From Phycisphaerales bacterium UBA1161 (GTDB lineage Bacteria > Planctomycetota > Phycisphaerae > Tepidisphaerales > Tepidisphaeraceae), in assembly GCA_002311745.1 (NCBI GenBank), contig DBZL01000054.1:23802-87801 (forward strand): a DNA stretch of 64,000 nt, read 5' to 3'. The position numbers were made by a program, and so were the translations under genes. The notes beneath the pieces are model-generated. The model saw nothing but the letters and a program-made list of their open reading frames with translations. It was not told the DNA's origin and ran no database searches. Below are positions 17,453 to 25,765 of this stretch, one piece after another (position 1 is the first letter of the stretch; every line of letters starts with the position of its first letter).

Positions 17453-17476
17453 GGTGACGCGATACCGTGCGTCACC
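17453..17476 (+). terminator. hairpin after the nuclease-like gene
   Basis: Perfect 8-bp inverted repeat GGTGACGC / GCGTCACC with an 8-nt loop, 6 nt after the stop codon. No T-run follows, so it may stabilise the 3' end rather than end transcription. Confidence 0.45.
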
Positions 17477-17590
17477 GTGCCCCGTTTAACTATCAGTTCG
17501 AATAGATAGCGCGCGAGGAATTTTTCCCAAATCGCAGAGTTCGGCGCGCAGGTCCCCCCGGCGGAGTAAATTGTGCCGATCCGGCCAGCC

Positions 17591-17767
17591 TCACGATTTC
17601 ATCGAGATCGCTTGGTTGGGGCAGTTGTCCTGGCAGGCGTTGCAGTCGATGCAATCCTCCTCCTTCACGACCGCTTTCTTCTCCTCAATGTGAATCGCAT
17701 CCGATGGGCAACTATCTTGGCAAGTCGCGCACCCATCGCATTTTGTCGCATCAACAACGGCAGGCAT
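17591..17767 (-). CDS. 2[4Fe-4S] ferredoxin
   Basis: 58 residues. It carries electrons between redox enzymes in the cytoplasm. Two complete cluster motifs are present: Cys10, 13, 16, 20 (CDGCATCQDSCP) and Cys39, 42, 45, 49 (CIDCNACQDNCP). The two halves are internal repeats, each ending in AI plus a short strand, as in clostridial-type ferredoxins. A strong GAGGAGAATAACC precedes the ATG. It follows rpmE on the same strand after about 186 bp. No partner oxidoreductase lies nearby. Confidence 0.93.
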   Translation of the reverse strand: MPAVVDATKCDGCATCQDSCPSDAIHIEEKKAVVKEEDCIDCNACQDNCPNQAISMKS

Positions 17768-17809
17768 GGTTATTCTCCTCTACTCTCAGCATCGGCAAAC
17801 GTCGCCGAT

Positions 17810-17839
17810 CGATAAAAAACATTCCTTATGTTTTTATCG
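17810..17839 (-). terminator. A/T-rich hairpin between rpmE and the ferredoxin gene
   Basis: CGATAAAAACAT / ATGTTTTTTATCG inverted repeat; a second small one (ATCGGC / GCCGAT) lies at 17791-17809. Could be the rpmE terminator or a leader structure of the ferredoxin mRNA. Confidence 0.4.
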
Positions 17840-17953
17840 CTTTTGCCACGCCTTGGCAGTCGGGCAAACCCCCTATTTCGATAGCGGGATTTCCACCGCG
17901 ACCCCGGCCGCCCCCGCGGTCCCCGTGTCGTTTTCCCCTGTTGTGATAAAGGG

Positions 17954-18211
17954 TTACTTCTTTGCGGCCCCGGCGGGCGGGGGGGCCGTGGCGGCGGTCT
18001 TTTGGAAGCTGTAGGTTCCGCCGAATTTCTTGCTGAACCGCTCCACTCGGCCGGCGGTGTCCACGAACTTTTGCTTGCCCGTGAAGAACGGATGGCACTG
18101 GCTGCAGATGTCAACGTTGATCTTCGCCATCGTGCTGCGGGTGACGAAGGTGTTGCCGCAGGCGCAGTGCACCGTGCAGGTCTGATAACGTGGATGGATT
18201 TTGGGTTTCAC
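17954..18211 (-). CDS. rpmE: 50S ribosomal protein L31
   Basis: 85 residues from a GTG start ([16 protein letters not shown]). I chose GTG 18211 because L31 proteins begin here and AGGAGT lies just upstream; longer starts add a non-conserved tail. The zinc-type Cys pairs are present (CACG and [14 protein letters not shown]), so this is the Zn-binding (C+) form. The core is followed by an Ala/Pro-rich tail of about 15 residues ending AGAAKK, longer than usual. Confidence 0.95.
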   Translation of the reverse strand: MKPKIHPRYQTCTVHCACGNTFVTRSTMAKINVDICSQCHPFFTGKQKFVDTAGRVERFSKKFGGTYSFQKTAATAPPPAGAAKK

Positions 18212-18332
18212 CGCAAACGACTCCTTTGCACCGGACGTGCGTACGGCCAATCGCCGCACGTCAGCCGGGGCGAATATTCATAGTGTCACTACGCCGCAAA
18301 AGCAACCCGTTTCCCTCTGATCGGCGCCTGGG

Positions 18333-18347
18333 CATAATACGGCCATG
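18333..18347 (+). promoter_or_regulatory. -10 box abutting the glycogen synthase start
   Basis: CATAAT at 18333-18338 lies 6 nt before ATG 18345, with TTTCCC 17 nt upstream as a weak -35. No Shine-Dalgarno sequence; leaderless mRNA likely. Confidence 0.4.
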
Positions 18348-20279
18348 CCACGACGCGGCCGACGCACCAGCCTCAGCGACGCGGAAGCGACCGAGCTTTC
18401 CACGGCGCCGCAGCCGCAGCCGCCGGTGCCCCAGCCCGCGCCCGCCGCCACGGAGCTTGTCGCCGGCCACGCCCCCCTGCTGTTTGAGATCGGCTGGGAA
18501 GTCTGCTGGCAGCTTGGCGGAATCTACACCGTCCTGCGCACCAAGGCTCCGGCCATGCTGCAGCGCTGGGAGCAGCGATATTTTCTCGTCGGCCCGTACA
18601 ACCCGCAGACCGCCGCCGTGGAATTTGAAGAGCAGCCCGCCGACGGTCTGATCGCCCGCGCGCTGGAGCGCCTGCGCGCCTGCGGCATCGCCGCCCACTT
18701 TGGCCGCTGGCTGATCGCCGGCAGGCCGCACGTCATCCTGCTCGATTATCGCGCGCGTTTCTCCCAGCTTGAGGTGGACAAGTATCTGCTCTGGAAGGAC
18801 AACGGCATCGGCACGGTCGCTGATGATGGCGAGGTCAACGAGGTCGTCGCCTTCGGTTTCAGCGTCACCGAATTTTTCCGCGCCCTGGCGGCCGAGGTCG
18901 GCGCCGATCAGCCGGTCATCGCCCATTTTCACGAATGGATGGCCGGCGTCGCCGTGCCGCGAATCGCCCATTTGAAATTGCCGGTCTGCACCGTCTTCAC
19001 CACGCACGCGACCCTGCTGGGCCGCCTTTTGGCCAGCGACGATCCGGAGTTTTACCAGCACCTGCCCACCATCAATCCGGATGAGCAGGCCGGGCACTAC
19101 GGCGTCTATCCGCGCTTTGCCATCGAGCGCGCGGCGGCGCACGCCAGCACCGTCTTTACCACCGTCAGCGAGGTCACGGCCACGGAAGCCCAGATCCTGC
19201 TGGGCCGCGCCCCGGACCTGATCCTTCCCAACGGCCTGAACCTGCACCGTTTTGCCGCCCTGCACGAATTCCAGAACCTGCATCGGCAGTACAAGGAAAT
19301 CATCCACGAATTCGTGATGGGGCATTTTTTCCCCAGCTACAGCTTCGATCTGGACCGCACGCTCTATCTGTTCACCAGCGGGCGATACGAGTATCGCAAC
19401 AAGGGGATGGACCTGTTCATCGAGGCCCTGCACCGTCTCAACGGCCGGCTGAAAGAGCAGAGCGATCCTCCCACCGTCGTGGCGTTTTTAGTGACCAAGG
19501 CCGCCACCCGCCACGTGAACGTCGGTTCCCTGCAAAGCCAGTCCATGTTCGACGAGCTGCGAAAGACCTGCCAGCAGATTCAGCACGACGTCGGCCAGCG
19601 CATTTTCCACGCCGCGGCCACGGGACGCATCGTCTCGCCGCAGGAATTGCTCAACGAGGACGACCGCGTGCGCCTCAAGCAGATCGTTCACGCCTGGCGC
19701 AATGGCCGCCAGCCCTCCATCGTCACGCACGACCTGGCCGATGACGCCGCCGATCCGATCCTGCAGCACCTGCGTCACCGCCGTCTGCTCAACGCCGCCG
19801 AGGATCCCGTCAAGGTCGTGTTTCATCCGCAATTCATCGGTGCGATCACCCCGCTGATCAGCCTGGAATACGACCAATTTGTGCGCGGCTGCCACCTGGG
19901 CGTCTTCCCCAGCTATTACGAGCCGTGGGGCTACACGCCGATGGAATGCGTCGCCATGGGCGTTCCCGCCGTGACCACCGACCTCAGCGGCTTTGGCGCC
20001 TACGTCCAGCGCCACGTCGTCGGTCACCAGGAGAAGGGAATTTACGTGCTCAACCGTCGCACGCGCCGTTTCGACGATGCGGTCAACGAGCTGACCGACG
20101 ATCTGGTTGGCTTCGTTCGGCTGAATCGCCGCCAGCGCATTGAGCTGCGCAACCGCGTGGAGGCGCTGGGGGAGATGTTCGACTGGTCGCAGCTCATTCA
20201 CAATTACAACGAAGCGCACGATCTGGCGCTGTCGCGCGGCGCCGGCCGCGGAGGCCGGATTGAAGTGAGGGTGGTGTGA
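18345..20279 (+). CDS. glycogen synthase, GT3 (eukaryotic-type)
   Basis: 644 residues. It extends alpha-1,4-glucan chains from a nucleotide-glucose donor. After a low-complexity Pro/Ala N terminus of about 40 residues comes FEIGWEVCWQLGGIYTVLRT, the signature of the animal/fungal GYS family rather than bacterial GlgA (which opens KxGGL). Later: IAHFHEWMAGV, FTTHATLLGR, ILPNGLNLHRF, FTSGRYEYRNKGMDLFIEAL and GVFPSYYEPWGYTPMECVAM, all GT3 hallmarks including the donor-site Glu. GT3 enzymes use UDP-glucose and in eukaryotes respond to glucose-6-phosphate; whether this one does is unknown. No glgB, glgC or phosphorylase is adjacent. Confidence 0.88.
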   Translation: MPRRGRRTSLSDAEATELSTAPQPQPPVPQPAPAATELVAGHAPLLFEIGWEVCWQLGGIYTVLRTKAPAMLQRWEQRYFLVGPYNPQTAAVEFEEQPADGLIARALERLRACGIAAHFGRWLIAGRPHVILLDYRARFSQLEVDKYLLWKDNGIGTVADDGEVNEVVAFGFSVTEFFRALAAEVGADQPVIAHFHEWMAGVAVPRIAHLKLPVCTVFTTHATLLGRLLASDDPEFYQHLPTINPDEQAGHYGVYPRFAIERAAAHASTVFTTVSEVTATEAQILLGRAPDLILPNGLNLHRFAALHEFQNLHRQYKEIIHEFVMGHFFPSYSFDLDRTLYLFTSGRYEYRNKGMDLFIEALHRLNGRLKEQSDPPTVVAFLVTKAATRHVNVGSLQSQSMFDELRKTCQQIQHDVGQRIFHAAATGRIVSPQELLNEDDRVRLKQIVHAWRNGRQPSIVTHDLADDAADPILQHLRHRRLLNAAEDPVKVVFHPQFIGAITPLISLEYDQFVRGCHLGVFPSYYEPWGYTPMECVAMGVPAVTTDLSGFGAYVQRHVVGHQEKGIYVLNRRTRRFDDAVNELTDDLVGFVRLNRRQRIELRNRVEALGEMFDWSQLIHNYNEAHDLALSRGAGRGGRIEVRVV

Positions 20280-20305
20280 CGACGGCGGGCTTGGGACGGC
20301 GCGGA

Positions 20306-20638
20306 TCAGAAGAATTCCGCCCCGCAGTCATACCCGCCCGCCTCGCGCTCTCGGCAGGTGACCATGCGGAGGCGGCTGGAGGCCCGCAGGCCCCCGGAGC
20401 CCAGGATCATCCAGTGAATCGTCTCCGGCTCGAACGGCTCATCCGAGGTGAATCCAACTCCGTGCAGCGACAGGTCGAAAACCACCACCTGATGATCCGA
20501 TCCCGGGTTGCCCGATTCTCCCGAAATCCAGGCCGTTGCCACGTACGCTTGACGCGGGCTGCGGCGGCGATCCATGTCCGGCCACTGGGCCGTCGGCGTC
20601 TCTAGGGGTTGTGTTGGCTGCTTCATGTTTAGCGCCAT
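20306..20638 (-). CDS. PilZ-domain protein
   Basis: About 110 residues from ATG 20638 (ATG 20626 or TTG 20668 are alternatives). PilZ domains bind cyclic di-GMP. The first motif is RRRSPRQAY (RxxxR near residue 25) and the second DLSLHGVGF (D/NxSxxG) about 35 residues later; the domain ends with GYDCGAEFF. No effector domain is attached, so it would act through a partner. It is convergent with the glycogen synthase gene and divergent from gatB. Confidence 0.8.
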   Translation of the reverse strand: MALNMKQPTQPLETPTAQWPDMDRRRSPRQAYVATAWISGESGNPGSDHQVVVFDLSLHGVGFTSDEPFEPETIHWMILGSGGLRASSRLRMVTCREREAGGYDCGAEFF

Positions 20639-20747
20639 CGGCTCATACAACTTCGGACTTTGGCACAAGGGCTTGGGCCGCGACTTCCCCCATGACAGCC
20701 GCCATCCGCAAGCTATACTGGCCTTGGCATTATCGGAGCCAGATCAG

Positions 20748-22226
20748 GTGTCGCAGCGCATTTGCAAGTCGTATCGGGTGCTTGTCGGGTTGGAAATCCA
20801 CGTTCAGCTTTGCACCAAATCCAAGATGTTTACCGGCGCGGCCAACGGTTTTGGCGGCGAGCCCAACACCCAAGTCGACGAGCAGGTCCTGGGCCTGCCT
20901 GGCGTCCTGCCGGTCATGAACAAACGGGCCGTGGAATACGCCATCAAAGTCGGCCTGGCGCTGAACTGCCAAGTCGCCCGCCGCACCAAGTGGGACCGCA
21001 AAAGCTATTACTACCCCGACCTGCCCAAGAACTATCAGATCAGCCAGTACGATAACCCCCTGTGCTACCAGGGCGAGTTCGAGCTGGTGCGCAAGGATGG
21101 CACCACCTGCAAAATCCGCATCCGCCGGGCCCACCTCGAGGAAGATGCCGGAAAACTCCTGCACGAAGCCCCGGGCGGATACCCCATCGACTTCAGCATC
21201 GTCGACCTCAACCGCGCCGGCACCCCCCTGCTGGAAGTCGTCACCGAGCCGGACCTGGCCAGCCCCCAGGACGTCGCCCTCTTCGCTCAGGAGCTGCAAA
21301 AGTTGGTGCAGTTCCTCGGCGTCAGCCAGGGCCAGATGCAGATGGGCCACATGCGCTTCGAGCCCAACATCAATGTCCACATCACCGATCAGGACGACCA
21401 AGTCCACAAAACCGCCATCACCGAGATCAAAAACCTCAACAGCTTCAGCGTCCTGGAGCGCGCCTGCGCTTACGAAGTGCAGCGGCAAATCAGCCAGTGG
21501 CAGGAGACGGGCTCCCTGGGCCGCAAGAGCACCCATGGGTGGGATGAAGCCACGCAGACCACCTTCCTGCAGCGCGACAAGGAAGAGGCGCACGATTACC
21601 GCTATTTCCCCGACCCCGATCTGGTTCCGGTGGAAGTTTCCGACCAGTGGCTGGCCGAGCTGAAGTCGCAGATCGGCGAATTGCCCGCGGCGCGGCGCCG
21701 GCGCTACGTCGAGGCCCTGGGCCTGCCCGCCACCGATGCCGCCATCTTGGCCTCCGACCGCGCCACCGGCGATTTTTACGAAGCCGCCGTCGCCGCCGGC
21801 GGCGAGCCCAAACGCGTCAGCAACCTCATCCTCGCCCACGGCCGCCGCCTGGCCAACACCAAAGCCGTTGCCCTGAGCGACATCGGCATCTCCCCCAAGC
21901 GATTTGGCGAAGTGGCCAAGCTCATCGACGCCAACAAAATCGCCGCCAGCAGCGCTGGTGCTCTGTTCGACAAGCTGGCCGAGGACGATTGTCCAGCCGA
22001 AAAGCTGGCCGCCGACCTGGGGCTGTTGCAGGTCAGCGACGCCGGCGCCATCGACGCCGCCATCGATACCGTGATTGCCGCCAATCCCAAGCCGCTTCAG
22101 GATTATCGCGCCGGCAAGCAGACCGCCTTCGGCGCCCTGGTCGGCCTGGTCATGAAAAACGGCAAAGGCCTCAACCCCAAAATGGTACAGGAGGCGCTGA
22201 AGCGCAAACTCGACAACACCCATTGA
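20748..22226 (+). CDS. gatB: Asp/Glu-tRNA(Asn/Gln) amidotransferase subunit B
   Basis: 492 residues from GTG 20748, chosen because the conserved start YRVLVGLEIHVQL follows within ten residues; an in-frame start at 20574 would add unconserved sequence overlapping the PilZ gene. GatB is the kinase subunit of GatCAB, which amidates mischarged Asp-tRNA(Asn) or Glu-tRNA(Gln). Hallmarks: KWDRKSYYYPDLPKNYQIS, IRRAHLEEDAGK, MRFEPNINVH, and the C-terminal GatB/YqeY domain with LVGLVMKNGKGLNPKMV. gatA and gatC are not adjacent. Its TGA stop lies inside the -35 box of the following hicAB module. Confidence 0.96.
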   Translation: MSQRICKSYRVLVGLEIHVQLCTKSKMFTGAANGFGGEPNTQVDEQVLGLPGVLPVMNKRAVEYAIKVGLALNCQVARRTKWDRKSYYYPDLPKNYQISQYDNPLCYQGEFELVRKDGTTCKIRIRRAHLEEDAGKLLHEAPGGYPIDFSIVDLNRAGTPLLEVVTEPDLASPQDVALFAQELQKLVQFLGVSQGQMQMGHMRFEPNINVHITDQDDQVHKTAITEIKNLNSFSVLERACAYEVQRQISQWQETGSLGRKSTHGWDEATQTTFLQRDKEEAHDYRYFPDPDLVPVEVSDQWLAELKSQIGELPAARRRRYVEALGLPATDAAILASDRATGDFYEAAVAAGGEPKRVSNLILAHGRRLANTKAVALSDIGISPKRFGEVAKLIDANKIAASSAGALFDKLAEDDCPAEKLAADLGLLQVSDAGAIDAAIDTVIAANPKPLQDYRAGKQTAFGALVGLVMKNGKGLNPKMVQEALKRKLDNTH

Positions 22227-22251
22227 CGAACACGCTGGTATAGTCTAGGAT
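22223..22251 (+). promoter_or_regulatory. hicAB promoter overlapping the gatB stop
   Basis: TTGACG (22223-22228, containing the gatB TGA), 17-nt spacer, TAGGAT (22246-22251). Close to consensus and well placed for hicA. Confidence 0.6.
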
Positions 22252-22286
22252 ATACGCCACTCGGGAGCATACCATGGAGAAGTGGC

Positions 22287-22478
22287 ATGCCCAACGTAGA
22301 GCGTTTCGCGGAGTTGCGGCGGTTATTGGAGCGTGATGGTTGGACGTTGGTGCGGATCAAAGGCTCCCACCACATTTTTCATAAACCTGGAGTTCGGCAA
22401 CTGGTCATTCCGGTGCATCGCGGCACAGTGAAACCGTGGTATGTCAAGCAAATCCGGCAAATCCTCCAAGGCCATTGA
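22287..22478 (+). CDS. hicA: HicA-type mRNA interferase toxin
   Basis: 63 residues, normal for HicA, a double-stranded-RNA-binding-fold toxin that cleaves mRNA. The signature LVRIKGSHHIFHKPG holds the catalytic His; LVIPVHRGTVKPWYVKQIRQ is the usual C-terminal half. GGAG lies 7 nt before ATG 22287. Its 3' end overlaps the antitoxin gene by 38 nt. Confidence 0.92.
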   Translation: MPNVERFAELRRLLERDGWTLVRIKGSHHIFHKPGVRQLVIPVHRGTVKPWYVKQIRQILQGH

Positions 22479-22848
22479 TCGGCCGTTCGACCCTGACGTG
22501 CTTCGTCGCGCCAGAAAAATCGCCGAATCGTACCAGATTGTGATTCAATTCGAGGACGGCGAATATTATGGCCGCGGCGTTGAGCTTCCCAACGCGATGA
22601 ACGACGGCAAGACGCCGGACGAGTGTGTTGCGGCGACCCGCGACATCCTGACCACGCTGGTGGCGTATATGCTGGAAAACGGCGAAACGCCACCACCCCC
22701 GGCGTCGGAGAACAAGCGGACCGAGCAGATCAACATTCGTCTGACGGCTGAAGAAAAACTGCGGCTCGAAGAAGCCGCTCGAAGCAAGGGATTTCGCGGA
22801 GTCAGCGATTTCGTCAGGACCGCGAGCCTGTCCACATTGGGCAAATGA
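22441..22848 (+). CDS. hicB: HicB-type antitoxin
   Basis: 135 residues. HicB binds and blocks HicA and represses the operon. The N-terminal RNase-H-like HicB fold is seen in YQIVIQFEDGEYYGRGVELP and DGKTPDECVAATRDIL; the C-terminal part (EQINIRLTAEEKLRLEEAAR, FRGVSDFVRTA) is a ribbon-helix-helix-like DNA-binding domain. The order toxin then antitoxin is normal for hicAB. Confidence 0.9.
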   Translation: MSSKSGKSSKAIDRPFDPDVLRRARKIAESYQIVIQFEDGEYYGRGVELPNAMNDGKTPDECVAATRDILTTLVAYMLENGETPPPPASENKRTEQINIRLTAEEKLRLEEAARSKGFRGVSDFVRTASLSTLGK

Positions 22849-22863
22849 CGGTTTTTTCGCTTC

Positions 22864-23037
22864 ATGGCTATCGCGCCCATGTCCAATCGCCGGCCGATCC
22901 GCCCCTACGGAGCGTTTCACCGCTCCAAGCGCCGCAGCCGTGTCGACACCCTGGTCATCCTCGAAGGCCCGGCGCGCCCTCGCGGCATCCGCCGTGCCCT
23001 GTCGGCCATCGCGCGCCTGGTCTTTCGCCGTCGTTGA
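22864..23037 (+). CDS. small Arg-rich protein, unknown
   Basis: 57 residues, strongly basic (SKRRSRVDTLVI, ending ARLVFRRR). The third codon positions are almost all G or C, as in true genes here, and the TGA ends 2 nt before the ATG of the DUF971 gene. No clear ribosome site. It could be a real small protein translated ahead of the next gene; no family recognised. Confidence 0.4.
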   Translation: MAIAPMSNRRPIRPYGAFHRSKRRSRVDTLVILEGPARPRGIRRALSAIARLVFRRR

Positions 23038-23039
23038 AA

Positions 23040-23369
23040 ATGTCCGCCTCGCAAGCCACCCCCGCCAAGCTCGATCTCAAGCGCGATGAGAAACTGGAAA
23101 TCCTCTGGACCGACGGGACGCGCAGCGTCTACACCGTGGCGTATCTCCGCTCGATGTGCCCCTGCGCCGCCTGCAAGCAGATTCGCCAGGACCAGCAGGC
23201 GCAAAAGTCGCGACTGAATATTCTGCCCGGCAACTACGCCAAGCCGCTATCCGTCGTCCACGCCGAACTGGTCGGCAACTACGCCCTGCGCATCGACTGG
23301 TCGGACGATCACGGCAGCGGCATCTACTCTTTCGAGTATCTGCGCTCGATCAGCCCCGGCGAGAGCTAA
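23040..23369 (+). CDS. DUF971 (GBBH-like N-terminal domain) protein
   Basis: 109 residues from ATG 23040. The domain also forms the N terminus of gamma-butyrobetaine hydroxylase. The family signature LRSMCPCAACK is present near residue 40, with LEILWTDGTRSVYTVAY before it and ALRIDWSDDHGSGIYSFEYL at the end. Stand-alone DUF971 proteins are often linked to iron-sulphur or P-loop ATPase functions; nothing here tests that. A longer in-frame start at 22845 is rejected because it overlaps hicB and is unconserved. Confidence 0.85.
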   Translation: MSASQATPAKLDLKRDEKLEILWTDGTRSVYTVAYLRSMCPCAACKQIRQDQQAQKSRLNILPGNYAKPLSVVHAELVGNYALRIDWSDDHGSGIYSFEYLRSISPGES

Positions 23370-23387
23370 GCGCTGCGTCTCTTGGGC

Positions 23388-23417
23388 TTGGCGTCTCGGC
23401 GGCTAGCGGCGTATACT
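23388..23417 (+). promoter_or_regulatory. tRNA-Leu promoter
   Basis: TTGGCG (23388-23393), 18-nt spacer, TATACT (23412-23417), 10 nt before the tRNA 5' end. Confidence 0.5.
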
Positions 23418-23427
23418 CATCCACCAC

Positions 23428-23509
23428 GCCCAGGTGGCGGAATTGGCAGACGCACTACTTTGAGGTGGTAGCGCCGCAAGGCGTGCAGGTTCAAATCCTG
23501 TCCTGGGCA
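23428..23509 (+). tRNA. tRNA-Leu (anticodon GAG)
   Basis: 82-nt class II tRNA. Acceptor GCCCAGG pairs with CCTGGGC; D arm GCGGAATTGGCAGACGC; anticodon stem CTACT/GGTAG with loop TTGAGGT; long variable arm CGCCGCAAGGCG; T arm GCAGG TTCAAAT CCTGT; discriminator A. CCA is not encoded. Confidence 0.95.
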
Positions 23510-23538
23510 CTGCGCCAGCGCTCCTCCGAGCCGGGGAC

Positions 23539-24753
23539 TCACAACGATAACACCAGCGACACTTCGCCGCCGAGTTCGGTGAAGTGCCGGGCAAAGTCGC
23601 CGGAGAATCCCGCGCGGAGGAGCGTGCCGCTGCCGATCTTCCAGCCGACGCCGGCGGTGGGCGTCCAATAGTTGGGCACCGCGCCGTGATGGAGGAAATT
23701 GCTGTAGGCGCCGCCGGCGTCGAAAATCAATTCTCCGCCGTTGGGCTGATACGTCGCCTGCACGCCGTTCTTGAGCAGCCACTGATCCACCGGCACGTCG
23801 AAGTTGTAGCTGCCGACGGTGACGCCGACGTTGCCGATGTAATCGATCTGATCGGCCAGCGTGAAGGTGAAGTCGCCCATGCGATAAGAAAGGCTGCTGG
23901 TACCGCCCCCGCCCACCAGGATGGAGCCCTCGGCCAGGTCGTAGGAGCCCGAGATTCCGCCGAAACCCCAGGGAGTGAACTGCCAATTGAGCCCATCTTC
24001 ATCCGGTGCACGCCGGATGAACGTGACGGGCAGGCCGATGATCTCGGCGACCGTGACGACGGCGCTTCCGGCGACGGAGCGATAGTCGACATCGGTAATC
24101 AGATCGAGGCCGACGTTTTCGGTGAAACGGATGTCGCCGCCGAAGGAGACCCCCCCGAAGTTGCCGTTAAGCCCCGCGGCGCGCGATGTGCCGCCGTCCA
24201 CGTCCAACGGCATCGGCGCGACGTGCTGCGGATCGTACACGCTCTGCGTGAGCGACGGCTCGAGACCGAAGCGGTTGAACGCGTCATCCGCAATCAGCGC
24301 CGTCGACGCCAGCGGGTTGCCGTCGATGGATGCCACCAACGACATCCTGTTCATCGAGATCAAGAATTGGGCGTAAGCGTTGGCCCCGTCGCTCTTGATG
24401 AAATTCTCGATCTGGGTTTGCAGATCGGAGGAGCTGGTGCCGGTGAACGTTCGGGTGAACCCGGTGCTGGGAAAGGTCAGCGTCGCCTGGGTATGCGCCG
24501 CGTTTTCCGTGAACACCGCGGCGTTGGGCACGCCGCCGTACGTCAGCGTGCCGCTAAAACCCTGGCCGGCCAAGACGGTGAACTGATCTTCCTGGTTGAT
24601 TAAATGATTGGTCAGGTCGATGATATTGCGTCCGCCGACGGTCACGGTGGTCCCGCTCGTGCCCGTGGCCGAGAGCGAGAAGAATTGATCCGCCCTGGCA
24701 AAACCGATCGCCATCCCCAGCACCACCGCAAAAATAGTTCCAATGCGCCCCAT
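23539..24753 (-). CDS. exported outer-membrane-like protein, unknown
   Basis: 404 residues from ATG 24753, chosen because AAAGGAGG lies 8 nt upstream; an ATG 18 nt earlier would place the ribosome site inside the gene. A signal peptide is clear (MGRIGTIFAVVLGMAIGFARA). The C-terminal half alternates polar and hydrophobic residues with many Gly and aromatic positions (GDIRFTENVGLDLITDVDYR, GGEVSLVLSL at the end), as in beta-barrel outer-membrane proteins. No named family recognised. It faces the tRNA-Leu gene, ending 29 nt from it. Confidence 0.65.
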   Translation of the reverse strand: MGRIGTIFAVVLGMAIGFARADQFFSLSATGTSGTTVTVGGRNIIDLTNHLINQEDQFTVLAGQGFSGTLTYGGVPNAAVFTENAAHTQATLTFPSTGFTRTFTGTSSSDLQTQIENFIKSDGANAYAQFLISMNRMSLVASIDGNPLASTALIADDAFNRFGLEPSLTQSVYDPQHVAPMPLDVDGGTSRAAGLNGNFGGVSFGGDIRFTENVGLDLITDVDYRSVAGSAVVTVAEIIGLPVTFIRRAPDEDGLNWQFTPWGFGGISGSYDLAEGSILVGGGGTSSLSYRMGDFTFTLADQIDYIGNVGVTVGSYNFDVPVDQWLLKNGVQATYQPNGGELIFDAGGAYSNFLHHGAVPNYWTPTAGVGWKIGSGTLLRAGFSGDFARHFTELGGEVSLVLSL

Positions 24754-24846
24754 AGAAGTGCCTCCTTTCATGAATGGACCAGCATTTTTTACCGAGGAGC
24801 ACGGGGCAAATCCACCCCTTCCTACTTCTCTGGCAATTCGCGAACG

Positions 24847-25509
24847 TCAAGTTGAGCCCACGGACGCATCAAGGCCAACGAACGAAAATCCTTCCCCTCT
24901 CAACCGCGCAATCAGAGATGATGTGATTTCGATCACGCGCAAATCCAAATCCGAATCGCTCAGGTTCTTCTGCCTCATTTCCGAGGCCGGAACGTAATCG
25001 TGCAGCAGAACAATGCCGCCGTTGATCGCCTGCAGGCGCGACACGATCATGTTCACGCAACCGGCTACATTCTGCCCTTGGCGGAAGGTGATCTCCCAAT
25101 CCTGGCCGTCGGCATCCCATCCCACCGGCCCGCAATAGCCCTTGACCGCAAAGTCACCACAGCCGTAGGGCGGCCTAAACCAAATGGCCTTACCCAGATA
25201 ATCGCGTACCTTGGCGCGGCACCGCTTGAGTTGTTGCTTGGCTATCGCCGCGGAAGAAAAGGGCTTGTGTTCATCTCCATGCAGAGCGATGCCATGGCCA
25301 CAGTCCACGATGACGTCCAGAGCGCCGCGGTGAAGCGGAACGTTTTCGCCGAGCACGAAAAACATCGCGGGTACCTTCTCCTGGCGGAGCAGTCTCGCCA
25401 GGTCGGCCGATTGCGGGCCGGGACCGTCATCGAACGTCAGCGCCACGCACCGCGGAGGAAGCGGAGGCGAGCCGCTGAGCTTGCGAAAGTTCTCAGGCTC
25501 GCCGTTCAT
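24847..25509 (-). CDS. polysaccharide deacetylase (NodB-like)
   Basis: About 220 residues from ATG 25509 (ATG 25518 or 25545 also in frame). CE4 enzymes remove N- or O-acetyl groups from chitin, peptidoglycan or related glycans with a metal ion. Motifs: ALTFDDGPGP (catalytic Asp), ALHGDEH in place of HSxxH so both metal His are kept, RPPYG, GWDADGQDW and GIVLLHDY. There is no signal peptide, so it acts in the cytoplasm or depends on a lost N terminus. Its start overlaps the duplicated hemL 3' fragment, suggesting that hemL once stood directly upstream. Confidence 0.85.
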   Translation of the reverse strand: MNGEPENFRKLSGSPPLPPRCVALTFDDGPGPQSADLARLLRQEKVPAMFFVLGENVPLHRGALDVIVDCGHGIALHGDEHKPFSSAAIAKQQLKRCRAKVRDYLGKAIWFRPPYGCGDFAVKGYCGPVGWDADGQDWEITFRQGQNVAGCVNMIVSRLQAINGGIVLLHDYVPASEMRQKNLSDSDLDLRVIEITSSLIARLRGEGFSFVGLDASVGST

Positions 25510-25759
25510 CGGGCGCATTTTCGCCGGCGCTGCCAGACGCCGCAACGCGGCCGACCGATTTCATCGCCTTTTTCGCGGCCGCGATGGTCCGGTCGATGTG
25601 ATCTTGGCCGTGGTCAAGGCCGATGAACCAGGCCTCGAACTTACTGGGGGGTAGGAAAATTCCTTGCTCAAGCATGGCGTGAAAGAACGCGTACGTCTTG
25701 GGATCAACGGACCAGCAGAGCTGTCCCGTGTTCGTCCCCCAGCCTGAGGTCTCGTTCAC
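25493..25759 (-). pseudogene. duplicated 3' end of hemL
   Basis: About 53 residues (FFHAMLEQGIFLPPSKFEAW ... KKAMKSVGRV) match the C terminus of the intact hemL at 26521-27840, roughly nine of ten bases over about 160 nt, with one in-frame 3-nt deletion. Sequence before and after the match is unrelated. It lies just beyond the PIN toxin gene, so the TA module is flanked by this copy and the intact hemL end. Confidence 0.85.
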
Positions 25760-25765
25760 GAACCT

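Noticed and set aside
20730-22223. 497-codon minus-strand frame
   Set aside because: Mirror of gatB, whose sense product is unmistakable.
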